Numbered from the stretch's first letter, positions 1 through 8,640 are shown. The stretch: DNA of 64,000 nucleotides from Hymenobacter monticola (GCF_022811645.1 NZ_CP094534.1:1860001-1924000); one strand, 5' to 3'. Notes: generated from the sequence alone by a model not told the origin. Translations and numbers: made by a program.

Positions 1-1
1 G

Positions 2-391
2 TTTCCGGCATTTTCCCGCATTACCGTTCACCCGTCTATTTGCAACGGGCAGCCCACTGTGCGCGGCCTGCGCTACCCCGTGTGGCAGGTGTTGGAATGG
101 CTGGCCGCGGGCACCACGGAGTGTGAAATCCTGGCCCGGCACCCCGAGCTGGAAACCGAAGACCTGCGGGCCTGCCTGCTCTTCGCCGCCGAACGCCTCA
201 AGCCCCTCGACCGCTCCGCGCCGGGCCCCGAAGACGAAAACTCGGAGGAGTGGATACTGAACCGGCAAAGCCAGTGGCTGGCCGAGCAGGAGTTTCTGAA
301 GCAGCTCTGGGAGCGTAGCCCGGTGCCGGCCGAAGCGGGCACTGCACCGGCGCAGCCACAACAACTGCGGCCGCAAACGCTCCAAAAATGA
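2..391 (+). CDS. DUF433 domain protein (5' end outside window)
   Basis: The reading frame is open to the left edge of the window, so the true start lies outside it. The GTG at 59 is an internal codon: the DUF433 signature already runs before it (ITVHPSICNGQPTVRG, then LRYPVWQVLEWLAAG and ILARHPELETEDLRACLLFAAE). DUF433 is a short winged-helix-like domain often found as the antitoxin partner of a PIN-type toxin. No toxin follows here; the next gene is an unrelated STAS-like protein. The roughly 50-residue tail is rich in Glu, Pro and Gln and has no recognisable domain. The family is confident; the antitoxin role is only inferred from the family. Confidence 0.75.
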   Translation, partial: FPAFSRITVHPSICNGQPTVRGLRYPVWQVLEWLAAGTTECEILARHPELETEDLRACLLFAAERLKPLDRSAPGPEDENSEEWILNRQSQWLAEQEFLKQLWERSPVPAEAGTAPAQPQQLRPQTLQK

Positions 392-470
392 GCCGCTGCC
401 AAGCTGAAATCGGTGCGTAGATTTGGGTGCTAAGCCGGCTGCCCCAGCGGGCGCCCGTATGCCCCCTGCC

Positions 471-905
471 ATGTACCAGGAACTCGCGTCCACGTCTTTT
501 CTGCAAGTTGCCTACCGGCCCGATTCGTGCCTGCTCATCGGCCGCTGGCTGTGCTCCATCACCGACGAGCAGCTGCGCGAAGGTTACGAAACCATGCGCC
601 TGGCCGCGCAGGAACACGACTGCCGCCACTGGCTCATGGATGCCCGCCGCCGCACCGACCGCCGCCTCAACGGCCCCGAGTGGGTCGTCACCAGCTTTTT
701 GCCCCGGGTGCAGCAGGAAATGGGCGGCAGGTTGTACGTGGCCTTTCTGGTGCTGCCCAACCACTTGGCCGAAATCGAAGCCGACCCCAACATGCCCGAA
801 AAGTCGCCCGGCGCCTCGGCCCCTTTCCAGTACGCCCGCTTCATTGACGAAGGCGCCGCCAATGCCTGGCTCGACGAGAAGCGGCGCGGGAAGGCAGGGG
901 AGTAG
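471..905 (+). CDS. STAS/SpoIIAA-like protein of unknown function (paralogue 1 of 3)
   Basis: This is a small soluble protein of about 144 residues with no signal peptide or membrane segment. The pattern 'HWLMDARRR ... GPEWV ... FLPRVQQEMGGRLYVAFLV' is shared with two other genes in this window (9643-10062 and 32644-33075), so they form one family. Fold and length resemble the SpoIIAA/STAS-like proteins common in Hymenobacter-type genomes, but no function is known to me. The start at 471 places the YRPD motif at the same distance from the N terminus as in the paralogue at 32644. An ATG at 459 and a TTG at 423 are alternatives. It is followed by a palindromic repeat, and no operon partner is evident. 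Confidence 0.65.
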   Translation: MYQELASTSFLQVAYRPDSCLLIGRWLCSITDEQLREGYETMRLAAQEHDCRHWLMDARRRTDRRLNGPEWVVTSFLPRVQQEMGGRLYVAFLVLPNHLAEIEADPNMPEKSPGASAPFQYARFIDEGAANAWLDEKRRGKAGE

Positions 906-936
906 GGCGGGGACGGGGACCCGGTTTGGCATGGGT

Positions 937-1019
937 TGTGGCGTGGACTCTGCGAGTCCGCGCCCGTCAGAGCATATAACCACACGCCCAGGCGCGGACT
1001 CGCAGAGTCCGCGCTACAA
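937..1019. repeat. Palindromic intergenic repeat, family A, copy 1
   Basis: This is a long inverted repeat with arms reading GCGTGGACTCTGCGAGTCCG and its near-perfect complement around 993-1017, around a loop of about 30 bases. The second copy at 2753-2831 has nearly the same arms but a different loop. The two copies flank the MFS gene, and this one ends two bases before its stop codon. RNA from either strand would fold into a strong hairpin, so it may act as a terminator or mRNA stabiliser. Confidence 0.8.
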
Positions 1020-1020
1020 G

Positions 1021-2673
1021 TCACCGCTGGCTTTCCTGCGTTTGCATGGGCGTGGCCATTTCCACATTGGAGGCATTGGGGAAGGCCAGGAAGTGCGTGA
1101 CACGTGGCGGCTCCGGCCCGCTGTGGAGGCTCAGCAGCTGCGCTTCTACCACTTGGTCTTCCTTGGTGAAGCGGTGGTGCTGGCGCTGGTGTTCGCCCCA
1201 GGTGGCCACGTAGTAGAACTCGGTGAGGCGCGTGGGGTGGGCCACGTCGGCAAACATGCCGGCGCGCAGGGCGCCGTCGCGCAGGCGCAGGCGCTTGAGT
1301 TGCTCGGCCGCCGCGCGGAAGGCCGTCCACTTGGCGGGCTCCACGTGGTACTCAATCATAATCACCACGGGTCCGTCGTCGGGGTCGACGTCGCCTTCGG
1401 TTTTGGGGTCGGGCCAGTGCTCGGCAGGCGCCAGGTCGAGGCCCTCGGCCGGACGCATGGGGAAGGGCAGGGCCAGCACGGTGCTCGCCAGCATCCAGCC
1501 GGCGGCAATGAGCAGCGAGGTTTCCAGGCTGAGGCGGTCGGCCAGCTCGCCCCAGGCCAGGGCACCCAGCGACATTCCGGCCTGAAACACCAGCATGTAC
1601 ACGCTAATCACGCGCGCCTGCACCCAGCGCGGCACGTTCAGCTGCACGGTGGTGCTAAAGCTGGTCATCACCATCAGCCAGGCAATGCCGGAGAGGAACA
1701 TCACGGCATACAACAGGTAGATGTTGGCGATGAGCGCCAGGGCCGCGTTGGTGCCCACAAACATGAGCACGCCCAGTAGCACCCGCTGGTTAAAGCTCAG
1801 CCGCGAGCCCGCCCGGCCCATCAGAAACGCGCCCGTGACGGCACCCGCGCCCAGCCACGACAGCATCACGCCGTAGTGCCCCGAGCTCAGGTGCAGCCGC
1901 CGGGCAATGACCACCGACACCAGCGCCCACATGGCCGTGGCCCCAAACGAAAAAGCGAACGTGCGCACCAGCACCCCGTAGATGGCCGGCGAGTACTGCA
2001 CGTAGCGCAGCCCGGCCCGCAGCGCGCCCACAAAGTTCTCGGCCGGCCCGCTGACGGTTTCCGGCTCCCGCTTCCAGAAATACACCACCGCCCAGGTGCC
2101 CAGAAACGACACCCCGTTCAGCACGAACACCCAGCCGGCCGAGTAATAAGCAATGATGACCCCGCCAATGGCCGGGCCAATGGCCCGCGCAATGTTGTTG
2201 CTCACCCCGTTGAGGGTGATGGCAAACGGCAGCACGGGCCGGGGCACCAACTCGTTGGTTACGGCCTGCCAGATGGGCGCATTCAGGGCCGCGCCCATGC
2301 CCAGCAGGAAGGTGAACCCCAGCACGCCCAGCGCCGACACCTGCCCGGCCAGCGTGAGCGCGCCCAGCACGGCCGCCACCACGGCCATGAAGCCCTGCGT
2401 GAACAGCAGCAGCCGGCGGCGGTCCACCAAATCGGCCATCGCCCCGGCCGGCATGCTCAGCAAAAAGGCCGGCAAGCTGGTGGCCGCCTGCATCATGGCC
2501 ACGAGCAGGGCCGAGGTGGTGAGGGTGGTGACGAGCCACACGCCGGCCACGTTCTGCATCCAGGTGCCCACGTTGCTCACCAGCCCGGCAATCCAGATGG
2601 CCCGGAAAATGGCGATGGTGAACGGCGTAAGCAGCGTGGCTTTGGCGGCGGGGGCAGCGGTGGTGGGCGTCAT
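1021..2673 (-). CDS. MFS exporter with C-terminal ferredoxin-like domain (MFS_3 type)
   Basis: This is a 550-residue inner-membrane transporter. Roughly residues 15-420 form about 12 hydrophobic segments; 'ADLVDRRRLLLFTQG' is the MFS loop 2-3 motif. The last ~110 residues ('GPVVIMIEYHVEPAKWTAFRAA' to 'THFLAFP') are soluble and look like a ferredoxin-like ABM domain, the architecture of pfam MFS_3 (EntS-like) proteins. Members are usually annotated as exporters of siderophores or small toxic compounds; the substrate cannot be told. It stands alone: a LacI gene lies upstream in the same direction beyond a family A repeat, and a second copy follows the stop. A 7-bp inverted repeat at 2691-2710 lies just upstream of its ATG. 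Confidence 0.8.
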   Translation of the reverse strand: MTPTTAAPAAKATLLTPFTIAIFRAIWIAGLVSNVGTWMQNVAGVWLVTTLTTSALLVAMMQAATSLPAFLLSMPAGAMADLVDRRRLLLFTQGFMAVVAAVLGALTLAGQVSALGVLGFTFLLGMGAALNAPIWQAVTNELVPRPVLPFAITLNGVSNNIARAIGPAIGGVIIAYYSAGWVFVLNGVSFLGTWAVVYFWKREPETVSGPAENFVGALRAGLRYVQYSPAIYGVLVRTFAFSFGATAMWALVSVVIARRLHLSSGHYGVMLSWLGAGAVTGAFLMGRAGSRLSFNQRVLLGVLMFVGTNAALALIANIYLLYAVMFLSGIAWLMVMTSFSTTVQLNVPRWVQARVISVYMLVFQAGMSLGALAWGELADRLSLETSLLIAAGWMLASTVLALPFPMRPAEGLDLAPAEHWPDPKTEGDVDPDDGPVVIMIEYHVEPAKWTAFRAAAEQLKRLRLRDGALRAGMFADVAHPTRLTEFYYVATWGEHQRQHHRFTKEDQVVEAQLLSLHSGPEPPRVTHFLAFPNASNVEMATPMQTQESQR

Positions 2674-2690
2674 CGAAAAGCAGTAGGAAT

Positions 2691-2710
2691 CTGCCTGGTA
2701 TAACAGGCAG
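2691..2710. promoter_or_regulatory. Inverted repeat upstream of the MFS gene, possible operator
   Basis: CTGCCTG-GTATAA-CAGGCAG is a perfect 7-bp inverted repeat with a 6-base spacer, 17 bases before the MFS start codon. Size and position fit a dimeric repressor site. It could also be a small 5'-UTR hairpin or chance. Confidence 0.3.
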
Positions 2711-2752
2711 GCGGGCAGAATGGCTACCTACGGCTTTGAGGCGGTGGGAGGT

Positions 2753-2831
2753 TGTAGCGTGGACTCTGCGAGTCCGCGCCCGGGCGCGGTTACTGTGCTG
2801 ACGGGCGCGGACTCGCAGAGTCCACGCTACA
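2753..2831. repeat. Palindromic intergenic repeat, family A, copy 2
   Basis: Arms TGTAGCGTGGACTCTGCGAG and its complement match the copy at 937-1019. It lies between the 3' end of the LacI gene and the 5' end of the MFS gene, so it is the likely hairpin end of the lacI transcript. Confidence 0.8.
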
Positions 2832-2841
2832 GCCCTTTTAC

Positions 2842-3876
2842 TTACCTCTTCTGCGACGACTCGCGCACCAGCAGCTTGGGCTTGAGCACGATGGGCTTGG
2901 GCGGCGTCTGGCGGTTGGGGCCGCCTTTCAGCATTTTTTGCAGCAGCTGCACCGCCGTTTTTCCCATTTGCTCGCAGCGCTGGTCTACGCTGCTGAGCAT
3001 GGGCTCGGTGAGCAGCGTGAACATCTCGTTGCTGAAGCCCACCACGGCCACATCGCGCGGCACGCGCAGGCGGGCGCTTTTCACGGCCTGAATAGCGCCG
3101 ATGGCCGCCAGGTCGTTGCTCGAAAACACGGCGTCGGGCCGCTTGGGCAGCCTCAGCAACTGGCGCATCGCCTGGGTGCCGCCCTTCTGGCTCATCTCGC
3201 AGAACATTATCAGCTCCTCTTCCACGGGCAGGCCGTGGGCGGTGAGGGCGTCGCGGTAGCCCTGGTGACGGTTTTTGTGGATGTTGAGGTGCAGCGGGCC
3301 GCTGAAATGGGCAATGCGCGTGCAGCCCTGCTCGATGAGGTGCGTCACCACCTGATAGGCGCCCTGGTAGTCGTCAATCATCACGGCGCTCACGTTGCTG
3401 CCGCTGAAATCCTCCACCACGCGGTCGAAAAACACCAGCGGAATGTTCTGCTGGCGCACGGCCTCGAAGTGGCCGAAGCTCTGCGTGGTGTTGGCCAGCG
3501 ACACGAGGATGCCTTCCACCTGCGAGTTCATCAGCAGGTCGATGTTTTTCTGCTCCTGGCGAGCGTCTTCGTTGCTCTGGCAAATCATCACGTTGTAGCC
3601 CAGCTTGGCGGCTTCGGTGGCAATGCCGTGCACCACCTGCGGGAAAAAATGGCCCGTGATGTGGGGCACCAGCACGCCCAGCGTGTTGCTGCGGCCGCGG
3701 CGCAGGGCGGCGGCCAGCTGGTTGGGCTGGTAGTGCATTTCCTCGGCCAGCTGGCGCACGCGGGCCTTGGTGGCTTCGCTCACGTCGTCGTGGTCGCTCA
3801 GGGCCCGCGAAATAGTAGAAGGAGAAAGCCCCAGCACTTTGGCCAGGTCAGTGATAGAGGCGCGGCGATGGGCCAT
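2842..3876 (-). CDS. LacI-family transcriptional regulator
   Basis: The 344-residue protein has the full LacI/GalR architecture. The N-terminal helix-turn-helix is at residues ~5-25 (ITDLAKVLGLSPSTISRALS), followed by the hinge region (MHYQPNQLAAALRRGRSNTLG), then a periplasmic-binding-protein-like ligand and dimerisation domain to residue ~335. Such proteins repress sugar-utilisation genes and release DNA on binding a sugar. No sugar catabolic operon is adjacent, so the target is unknown; the flanking MFS gene has a small inverted repeat in its leader that would be one candidate site. Upstream a TATTTTTT resembles the -7 box TAnnTTTG. The 250 bases between this gene and the next (3877-4125) show nothing else. 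Confidence 0.9.
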   Translation of the reverse strand: MAHRRASITDLAKVLGLSPSTISRALSDHDDVSEATKARVRQLAEEMHYQPNQLAAALRRGRSNTLGVLVPHITGHFFPQVVHGIATEAAKLGYNVMICQSNEDARQEQKNIDLLMNSQVEGILVSLANTTQSFGHFEAVRQQNIPLVFFDRVVEDFSGSNVSAVMIDDYQGAYQVVTHLIEQGCTRIAHFSGPLHLNIHKNRHQGYRDALTAHGLPVEEELIMFCEMSQKGGTQAMRQLLRLPKRPDAVFSSNDLAAIGAIQAVKSARLRVPRDVAVVGFSNEMFTLLTEPMLSSVDQRCEQMGKTAVQLLQKMLKGGPNRQTPPKPIVLKPKLLVRESSQKR

Positions 3877-4125
3877 CTGTGAGTTGTAGCGAGGTGAAAA
3901 AATACCCGCGCCGTGGTTGCTGCACCAACGTTCGCGGGCCCCAGCGCCCGGCCCCGGACGGGCCTACGCGTGGTGCTGACAATTTACCGAAAGCTGCCCG
4001 GCAACCCGGTTGTAGGGCCACCGCTTTCGGGCATAGATGGGAATTCAGTCGCAATCTACTAGCCGCAAACGAAACCGGAAATTGCCCCGCGCATTTTGGC
4101 CCCGGCTTGGCGCCGCTTCACCGCG

Positions 4126-4731
4126 CTACTCCACCACCAACCCAAACTTGGCCACCACGCCCAGCAGGCCGTGCAGCGTGAACTTGGCTCCCTGCAGCGG
4201 GTTGGTTTCGGGGTCGATAATGAAGCCGGTGGCGGTGGTGAAGTCGACGCCTGGCAGGCGGGTGTTCTGAAAAACCGCGCCGGCCAGCGCACATTCTTGG
4301 AACACGGCATTGGCCAGGTCGGCGTCGGCAAAATCGGCATCTTCGAGGTGGCAGCCCACGAAGCGGGTGCCCGGCATGGTGCGGCCCGCAAACGAGGCGT
4401 AGCGCAGCTGGCACTGGTCGAAGTGCACGCCAAAGAGCATGTCGCGGCAGGCCGTGAACTGCAGGCCCAGCAGCTTGCAATCGGCGAAGGCCACGTTTTG
4501 CAGCGCCGTGCCCGCCAGCTTGGCCGCGGCCAGGTTGCAGCGCTCAAACAAGCACTCGCTGAAGCGGAGCCGGCTCAAGTCGGCCCCGCCGAAGTCGCAA
4601 TTGATGAAGTGGTATTCCTCGAACTCGGTGTGGCCCAGCAAGTGGCGGGCGTCCCAGCCCGTAGCTACGTTTTCTTCCGGAAATCGGTCGGGCTTGCGCA
4701 GGGTGGAGGCGGGCTTGCGGCGGGGCGGCAT
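4126..4731 (-). CDS. Pentapeptide-repeat protein
   Basis: About 201 residues, starting at the ATG at 4731; the TTG at 4755 is a longer alternative. From residue ~35 the chain follows the A(D/N)Lxx / FxxCx register almost without break (for example FSECLFERCNLAAAKLAGTA, DADFADADLANAVFQECALA), predicting a right-handed quadrilateral beta-helix. It ends with a short hydrophobic helix (LHGLLGVVAKFGLVVE). This layout resembles Qnr/MfpA-like DNA-gyrase-protecting proteins, but similar proteins of unknown role are frequent in Bacteroidota and no resistance claim is justified from sequence alone. It stands alone between lacI and a family D repeat. Confidence 0.85.
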   Translation of the reverse strand: MPPRRKPASTLRKPDRFPEENVATGWDARHLLGHTEFEEYHFINCDFGGADLSRLRFSECLFERCNLAAAKLAGTALQNVAFADCKLLGLQFTACRDMLFGVHFDQCQLRYASFAGRTMPGTRFVGCHLEDADFADADLANAVFQECALAGAVFQNTRLPGVDFTTATGFIIDPETNPLQGAKFTLHGLLGVVAKFGLVVE

Positions 4732-4784
4732 GGATGGGCGTGAAGTGCGCCGCAAAGAACGTCATCATCTCGTTCAGGCGTAGG

Positions 4785-4887
4785 GCCTCACCGGCTTCCC
4801 CTCTCCCAAGGGAGAGGGGAAGCCGGTATTGCTTCGTTTGGAATCATCAGGCTCCCCTCTCCCTTAAGAGAGGGGTTGGGGGAGGCC
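4785..4887. repeat. Palindromic intergenic repeat, family D, copy 1
   Basis: Contains a perfect 17-bp hairpin at 4791-4826 (CCGGCTTCCCCTCTCCC, loop AA, complement), then a second CCCCTCTCCC-containing arm to 4887. The middle contains TTCGTTTGGAA, which recurs in the middle of the copy at 62531-62661. It separates the 5' end of the pentapeptide gene from the stop codon of the nuclease gene. Confidence 0.75.
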
Positions 4888-4899
4888 CCACGTTAGGCG

Positions 4900-6981
4900 C
4901 TACTCCTTCACTACTCGTTGCACCTCGCTCAGCCCCTCGCCGCGCAGCCGCACCAAGTAAGCACCCGGCGCCAGCGCCGCCGTGCGCTGCGCCAACTCGG
5001 CCTGCACCTCGGCGGCCGTGCCGCGCAAGGCCAATACCGGCTGGCCCAGGGCTGATAGCACCTCAAGCGTCAGCGGCCGCGCATCGGGGTTGGCGATGCG
5101 GATGTTGAAGGCGCCGGGGGCGGGGTTGGGGAAGATTTGCAGGCGTGCGGTGGCGGCTTTTGAAGCCGTGGCGGCCGTCACGGTGCTGCGGAAGTTCAGC
5201 CCCACGAGCACGGGGTCGTGGTCGGAGGAGCGAAAAGGGCTGGTGATGTCGGTGGCTGCGCCGGCCACGTCGTACTCCAGAAATTCGGGCTCGGCGGCGT
5301 TGAGGTGCCATTTTTCCACGGCGGCGTGGCCCACCAGGTTGGGCGTGAGCACGGCGTGGTCGAGGGCGCCGCTGAGGCCGTTGAAGAGGTAAGACGCGCT
5401 GGTGGCCGGGCTGCCCAGCACAAAGCCCGCGGCCCGCAGAATGTCCATGGGGTCTTCCTCGTAGTTGGCGTTGTAGTCGCCCACGCTCACCACGTAGCGG
5501 GTGCCGGCGGGCTTTACCACATTGTTGATGAACTGCACCAGGGCCGTGGCCTGGCCTTTGCGGCGCAGGTTGGAGCCGCCCTGGCCGTCGCCCTGGTCGG
5601 CGTTGAGGCCGCTGCCGCTGGCCTTGCTCTTGAAGTGGTTCACCACGATGGCGAACGTGTCGCGGGCGGCCGTGGAGCGGTTGGTGGTGAAGAGCTGGGC
5701 AATGGGCGGACGCTCAAACACGCCCGTCACGGTGCTCAGCAGAAAGTTGCCGTAGGGCGTCACGGCCGCGGGCTTGTAGAGAATGGCGCAGCGAATCAGG
5801 TCCGAGTTGTTGGGCTGGGTGTAGAGGCCGCCGTCGTCGATGAAGGCGTAGGTGCCCGCGCCCAGGGCCTGGTTCAGGCCGTCCACCAAGTCCTGAATGG
5901 CCGAAATCGGGCGGGTGCCGTCGTTCTCAATCTCCATCAGGCCCAATACGTCGGCGTTCATCTGGGTGAGGGCGGCCAGAATTTTGCTGCGCTGGCGCTG
6001 AAAATCGGCCAGCGTGGCGGCCCCGCGCGAGGTAGGGAAGCCGCCGCCCGCGCCATCGCCGTTGAAGAAGTTGAGCACGTTCATGCTGGCCAGCTTCACG
6101 TCGATGTTGCTGAAAGTGGGCACCGGCGGCCGCACCGTGATTACCTGCGGCGCGTCGGCCCCGGCCAGCGGCTGAATGCGCCAGGCGCTGCTGCCGTAGC
6201 CCATGATGCCGCGCAAGCTGGCAATGGTGCTGCCCACGCGCACCGTGCCGAGGGTGGCGTCGAGGTAGGGGGTAGGCTGCGGATTCACGGCGGCGCGGCC
6301 GTCGTCGAGCAGCAAGGACTTGGCCACGTTGGCCACCTGGTAGGCGTTCACGGCGGGCACGTTGCTGGTGCCGGTGCTGCTGGTGCCGCTGGCCGGGTCG
6401 TCGTTGGGGTCCACCATCTGGGTGGGCTGATACACCAGTCCGCGCACCGAGATATCCAACTCGCCGCGCGACTTCAGCGTGGACAAATCCGACACCGTGA
6501 CCGGGGCCGAAAACTGCACCCGCATGCCCTCGTATCGCTCGGCGTCGAGGCTGGAAAACGTGGCGTTGTCCAGTTGCGTGAAGGCCGGGAGCGGACTGCT
6601 GGCCGCCAGCAGCGTGATGCTGGGGCTGGTGAGCACCGCTTGGCCATTGGATGGTGTGCTAGCTGTTTCCTGCACCGTGCCCGTGACGCGTAGCTTGCTG
6701 CCCACGGCCACCGAAGGGTTGGTTTGCACCACATACAGGGCATCTGACGTGGCGGGGTTGCCGTCGGCGCCGGCGGCGTCGTTCTGCACGTAGAAGCCGG
6801 CCGGGCTCAGGCCGGGGTACACGCCCGTCACCACCGCCTCGATGGTGTAGGTGCCCGGGGTGGCCAGCGCGCCGCTGGTTTGGATGGTGCCAATGGGCGT
6901 CACCGTTTGGGCCTGAACGGTGGCGGCCGCCAGCAGCGTGCCGAAACCAAGGAGGAAAGAGCGAGCGAAAACCTTCGTCAT
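4900..6981 (-). CDS. Secreted endonuclease/exonuclease/phosphatase-family nuclease with OB fold and T9SS sorting domain
   Basis: About 693 residues from the ATG at 6981 (a TTG at 6996 is unlikely). A signal peptide (ends TVQAQ) is followed by an OB-fold (YhcR type, residues ~25-125), a linker, then an EEP catalytic domain (~285-590). That domain shows the classic residues: Asn in SMNVLNFF, Glu in LMEIEND, NHFKSK, Asp/Asn in GDYNAN and the terminal SDHDPV. The last ~75 residues (IFPNPAPGAFNIRI to VQRVVKE) are a T9SS sorting domain. The enzyme probably degrades extracellular DNA for nutrition or biofilm release, like ExeM-type nucleases. It is monocistronic and divergent from the next gene, with 200 bases between. 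Confidence 0.9.
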   Translation of the reverse strand: MTKVFARSFLLGFGTLLAAATVQAQTVTPIGTIQTSGALATPGTYTIEAVVTGVYPGLSPAGFYVQNDAAGADGNPATSDALYVVQTNPSVAVGSKLRVTGTVQETASTPSNGQAVLTSPSITLLAASSPLPAFTQLDNATFSSLDAERYEGMRVQFSAPVTVSDLSTLKSRGELDISVRGLVYQPTQMVDPNDDPASGTSSTGTSNVPAVNAYQVANVAKSLLLDDGRAAVNPQPTPYLDATLGTVRVGSTIASLRGIMGYGSSAWRIQPLAGADAPQVITVRPPVPTFSNIDVKLASMNVLNFFNGDGAGGGFPTSRGAATLADFQRQRSKILAALTQMNADVLGLMEIENDGTRPISAIQDLVDGLNQALGAGTYAFIDDGGLYTQPNNSDLIRCAILYKPAAVTPYGNFLLSTVTGVFERPPIAQLFTTNRSTAARDTFAIVVNHFKSKASGSGLNADQGDGQGGSNLRRKGQATALVQFINNVVKPAGTRYVVSVGDYNANYEEDPMDILRAAGFVLGSPATSASYLFNGLSGALDHAVLTPNLVGHAAVEKWHLNAAEPEFLEYDVAGAATDITSPFRSSDHDPVLVGLNFRSTVTAATASKAATARLQIFPNPAPGAFNIRIANPDARPLTLEVLSALGQPVLALRGTAAEVQAELAQRTAALAPGAYLVRLRGEGLSEVQRVVKE

Positions 6982-7180
6982 ATAATCAAAAATCAAAAAA
7001 TCCCAATGCGGGGCTGTAAATGTACTGTGGATTTGACGGTTGGGGCCGGAATGTGGAAAGGGAGCCCGCGGCAGCTGTGCCTAAGCTCGACCGCAGCGGG
7101 GCGGCCGGCAACTTGCAGGCAGTCTGGGCACGTAAGCAAAGCCGTTCTCTCCTTAGTTCCACTTTTCCAATCCGTTTAGC

Positions 7181-8530
7181 ATGCTTCAGGAAAACCCTTA
7201 CGCGCCCGACGTGGCCGAAACCACTCCGGCCGATACCGGCTGCGACACCTCGCGTCGGCAGTTCATCAACCACGCCGGCCTCGGCCTGCTGGCCGTGGGC
7301 GTGGCCGGCGCCCTGCCCGCCGCTGCGGCCGAAGCCGCCAACGCTTCTGACATAGCCCTGCCGCCCGCCACGGGTCCGCTCGACATCAAGCTGCCGCCTC
7401 TCGAAGCGCCCACCGACCCCAAGGGCGCCGAGCCCTTCAACCCCGACGCGCCCGAGCGGCGCGTGGGCTACGCCGTGGTGGGCCTGGGCCACCTCACCCT
7501 CAATGAAATATTGCCCGCATTCGGGCAGTGCAAGCACGCCAAGGCGGTGGCCCTGGTGAGCGGCGACCCGGAAAAAATGCGCAAAGTGGCCCAGCAGTAC
7601 GGCATCAAGCCCAGCAGCTGCTACTCCTACCAGACCTACGACCAGCTTAAGGACAACCCCGAGGTGGAGGTGATTTACATCGTGCTGCCCAACTCCATGC
7701 ACCACGAATTCACCCTGCGCGGGGCCAAGGCCGGCAAGCACATCCTCTGCGAAAAGCCCATGGCCAACAGCGCGAAGGAGTGCGAGGAAATGATTGCGGC
7801 CTGCAAAAAAGCCGGCAAAAAGCTCATGATTGCCTACCGCATTCAGTACGAGCCCCTGAACCGCATGGCCCAGAAGGCCGTGCGCGACAAAACTTACGGC
7901 AAGCCCAAGCTCATCCAGATGGTGAACAACCAGAACCAGGCCCACGACCAGCAGTGGCGCCACAAAAAGGCCCTGGCCGGCGGCGGCGCCCTGCCCGACA
8001 TTGGCCTGTACTGCCTCAACACCACGCGCTTCCTGCTGGGCGAGGAGCCCACCGAAGTGTCGGCCCAGATTTACAGCACGCCGGGCGACGACCGGTTCAA
8101 GGAAGTGGAAGAGAACGTGACGTTTACCATGCGATTCCCGAGCGGCGTCATCTCGCAGTGCATGACGGGCTACGGCACGTTTAACAACAAGAGCTACATG
8201 GTGCACTGCGAAGAAGGCACCATCAAAATGGACCCGGCCTTCACCTACCAGGGCCTGCACCAGGAGCGCGTGCACGCCCCTAAAGGCAAGCAACTAAAGG
8301 AAACGCCCAACGACCCCATGAAAGACCAGTTTGCCCTCGAAATGGACCACATGGCCGAGTGCGTGCGCCAAAACAAAACCCCCTACACGCCCGGCGAAGA
8401 GGGCCTGCAGGACCAGCGCATCATGGAAGCCATCTACCAGTCGGCCAAGGAAAATAAACCGGTGAAATTGCCTGCGGTGAGCAAGGTCGATGCCTTCCGG
8501 GGCGAGGCACCGAAGGACGAGGAGGCATAG
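7181..8530 (+). CDS. Tat-exported Gfo/Idh/MocA-family oxidoreductase (glucose-fructose oxidoreductase-like)
   Basis: The 449-residue protein carries a twin-arginine signal: SRRQFINHAGLGLLAVGV, with the Arg pair at residues 25-26, then an Ala-rich cleavage region. The mature part has an N-terminal Rossmann NAD(P) domain (YAVVGLGHLTLNEILPAF) and the family EKP motif (HILCEKPMANSAKECEEM). MIAYRIQYEPLNR follows, as in glucose-fructose oxidoreductase, then the C-terminal Gfo domain. It should act in the periplasm with tightly bound NADP(H) on a sugar or polyol; the substrate is not determinable. The stop is followed by a family B repeat that serves as the transcript end. Confidence 0.9.
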   Translation: MLQENPYAPDVAETTPADTGCDTSRRQFINHAGLGLLAVGVAGALPAAAAEAANASDIALPPATGPLDIKLPPLEAPTDPKGAEPFNPDAPERRVGYAVVGLGHLTLNEILPAFGQCKHAKAVALVSGDPEKMRKVAQQYGIKPSSCYSYQTYDQLKDNPEVEVIYIVLPNSMHHEFTLRGAKAGKHILCEKPMANSAKECEEMIAACKKAGKKLMIAYRIQYEPLNRMAQKAVRDKTYGKPKLIQMVNNQNQAHDQQWRHKKALAGGGALPDIGLYCLNTTRFLLGEEPTEVSAQIYSTPGDDRFKEVEENVTFTMRFPSGVISQCMTGYGTFNNKSYMVHCEEGTIKMDPAFTYQGLHQERVHAPKGKQLKETPNDPMKDQFALEMDHMAECVRQNKTPYTPGEEGLQDQRIMEAIYQSAKENKPVKLPAVSKVDAFRGEAPKDEEA

Positions 8531-8544
8531 ACGGGTTTAACAAG

Positions 8545-8640
8545 CGTCTGTCATCCTGAGCGCAGCGAAGGACCTTATCACTTTAGAACAAGGTCGTTGA
8601 AACGTGATAATGTCCTTCGCTGCGCTCAGGATGACAGACG
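8545..8640. repeat. Palindromic intergenic repeat, family B, copy 1
   Basis: Arms CGTCTGTCATCCTGAGCGCA-GCGAAGGAC and the complement ending CAGACG form a very long near-perfect hairpin; this copy lacks the GTAATTATTTACTATTGC-like core of the others. It follows the Gfo gene stop. Open frames that run through it (for example upstream of the pirin start) are artefacts. Confidence 0.85.

Noticed and set aside
427..1779. 450-codon plus-strand frame crossing the STAS-like gene and the MFS gene
   Set aside because: It runs through a palindromic repeat and against two recognisable genes; no signature.
4126..4731. Qnr-type quinolone resistance protein
   Set aside because: The pentapeptide fold is shared with many proteins of other function, and specific Qnr loops are not evident.
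5218..6693. 491-codon open frame on the plus strand opposite the secreted nuclease
   Set aside because: High GC leaves long shadow frames; it has no domain, an odd Gly/Val/His-rich composition, and the opposite frame has clear catalytic motifs.
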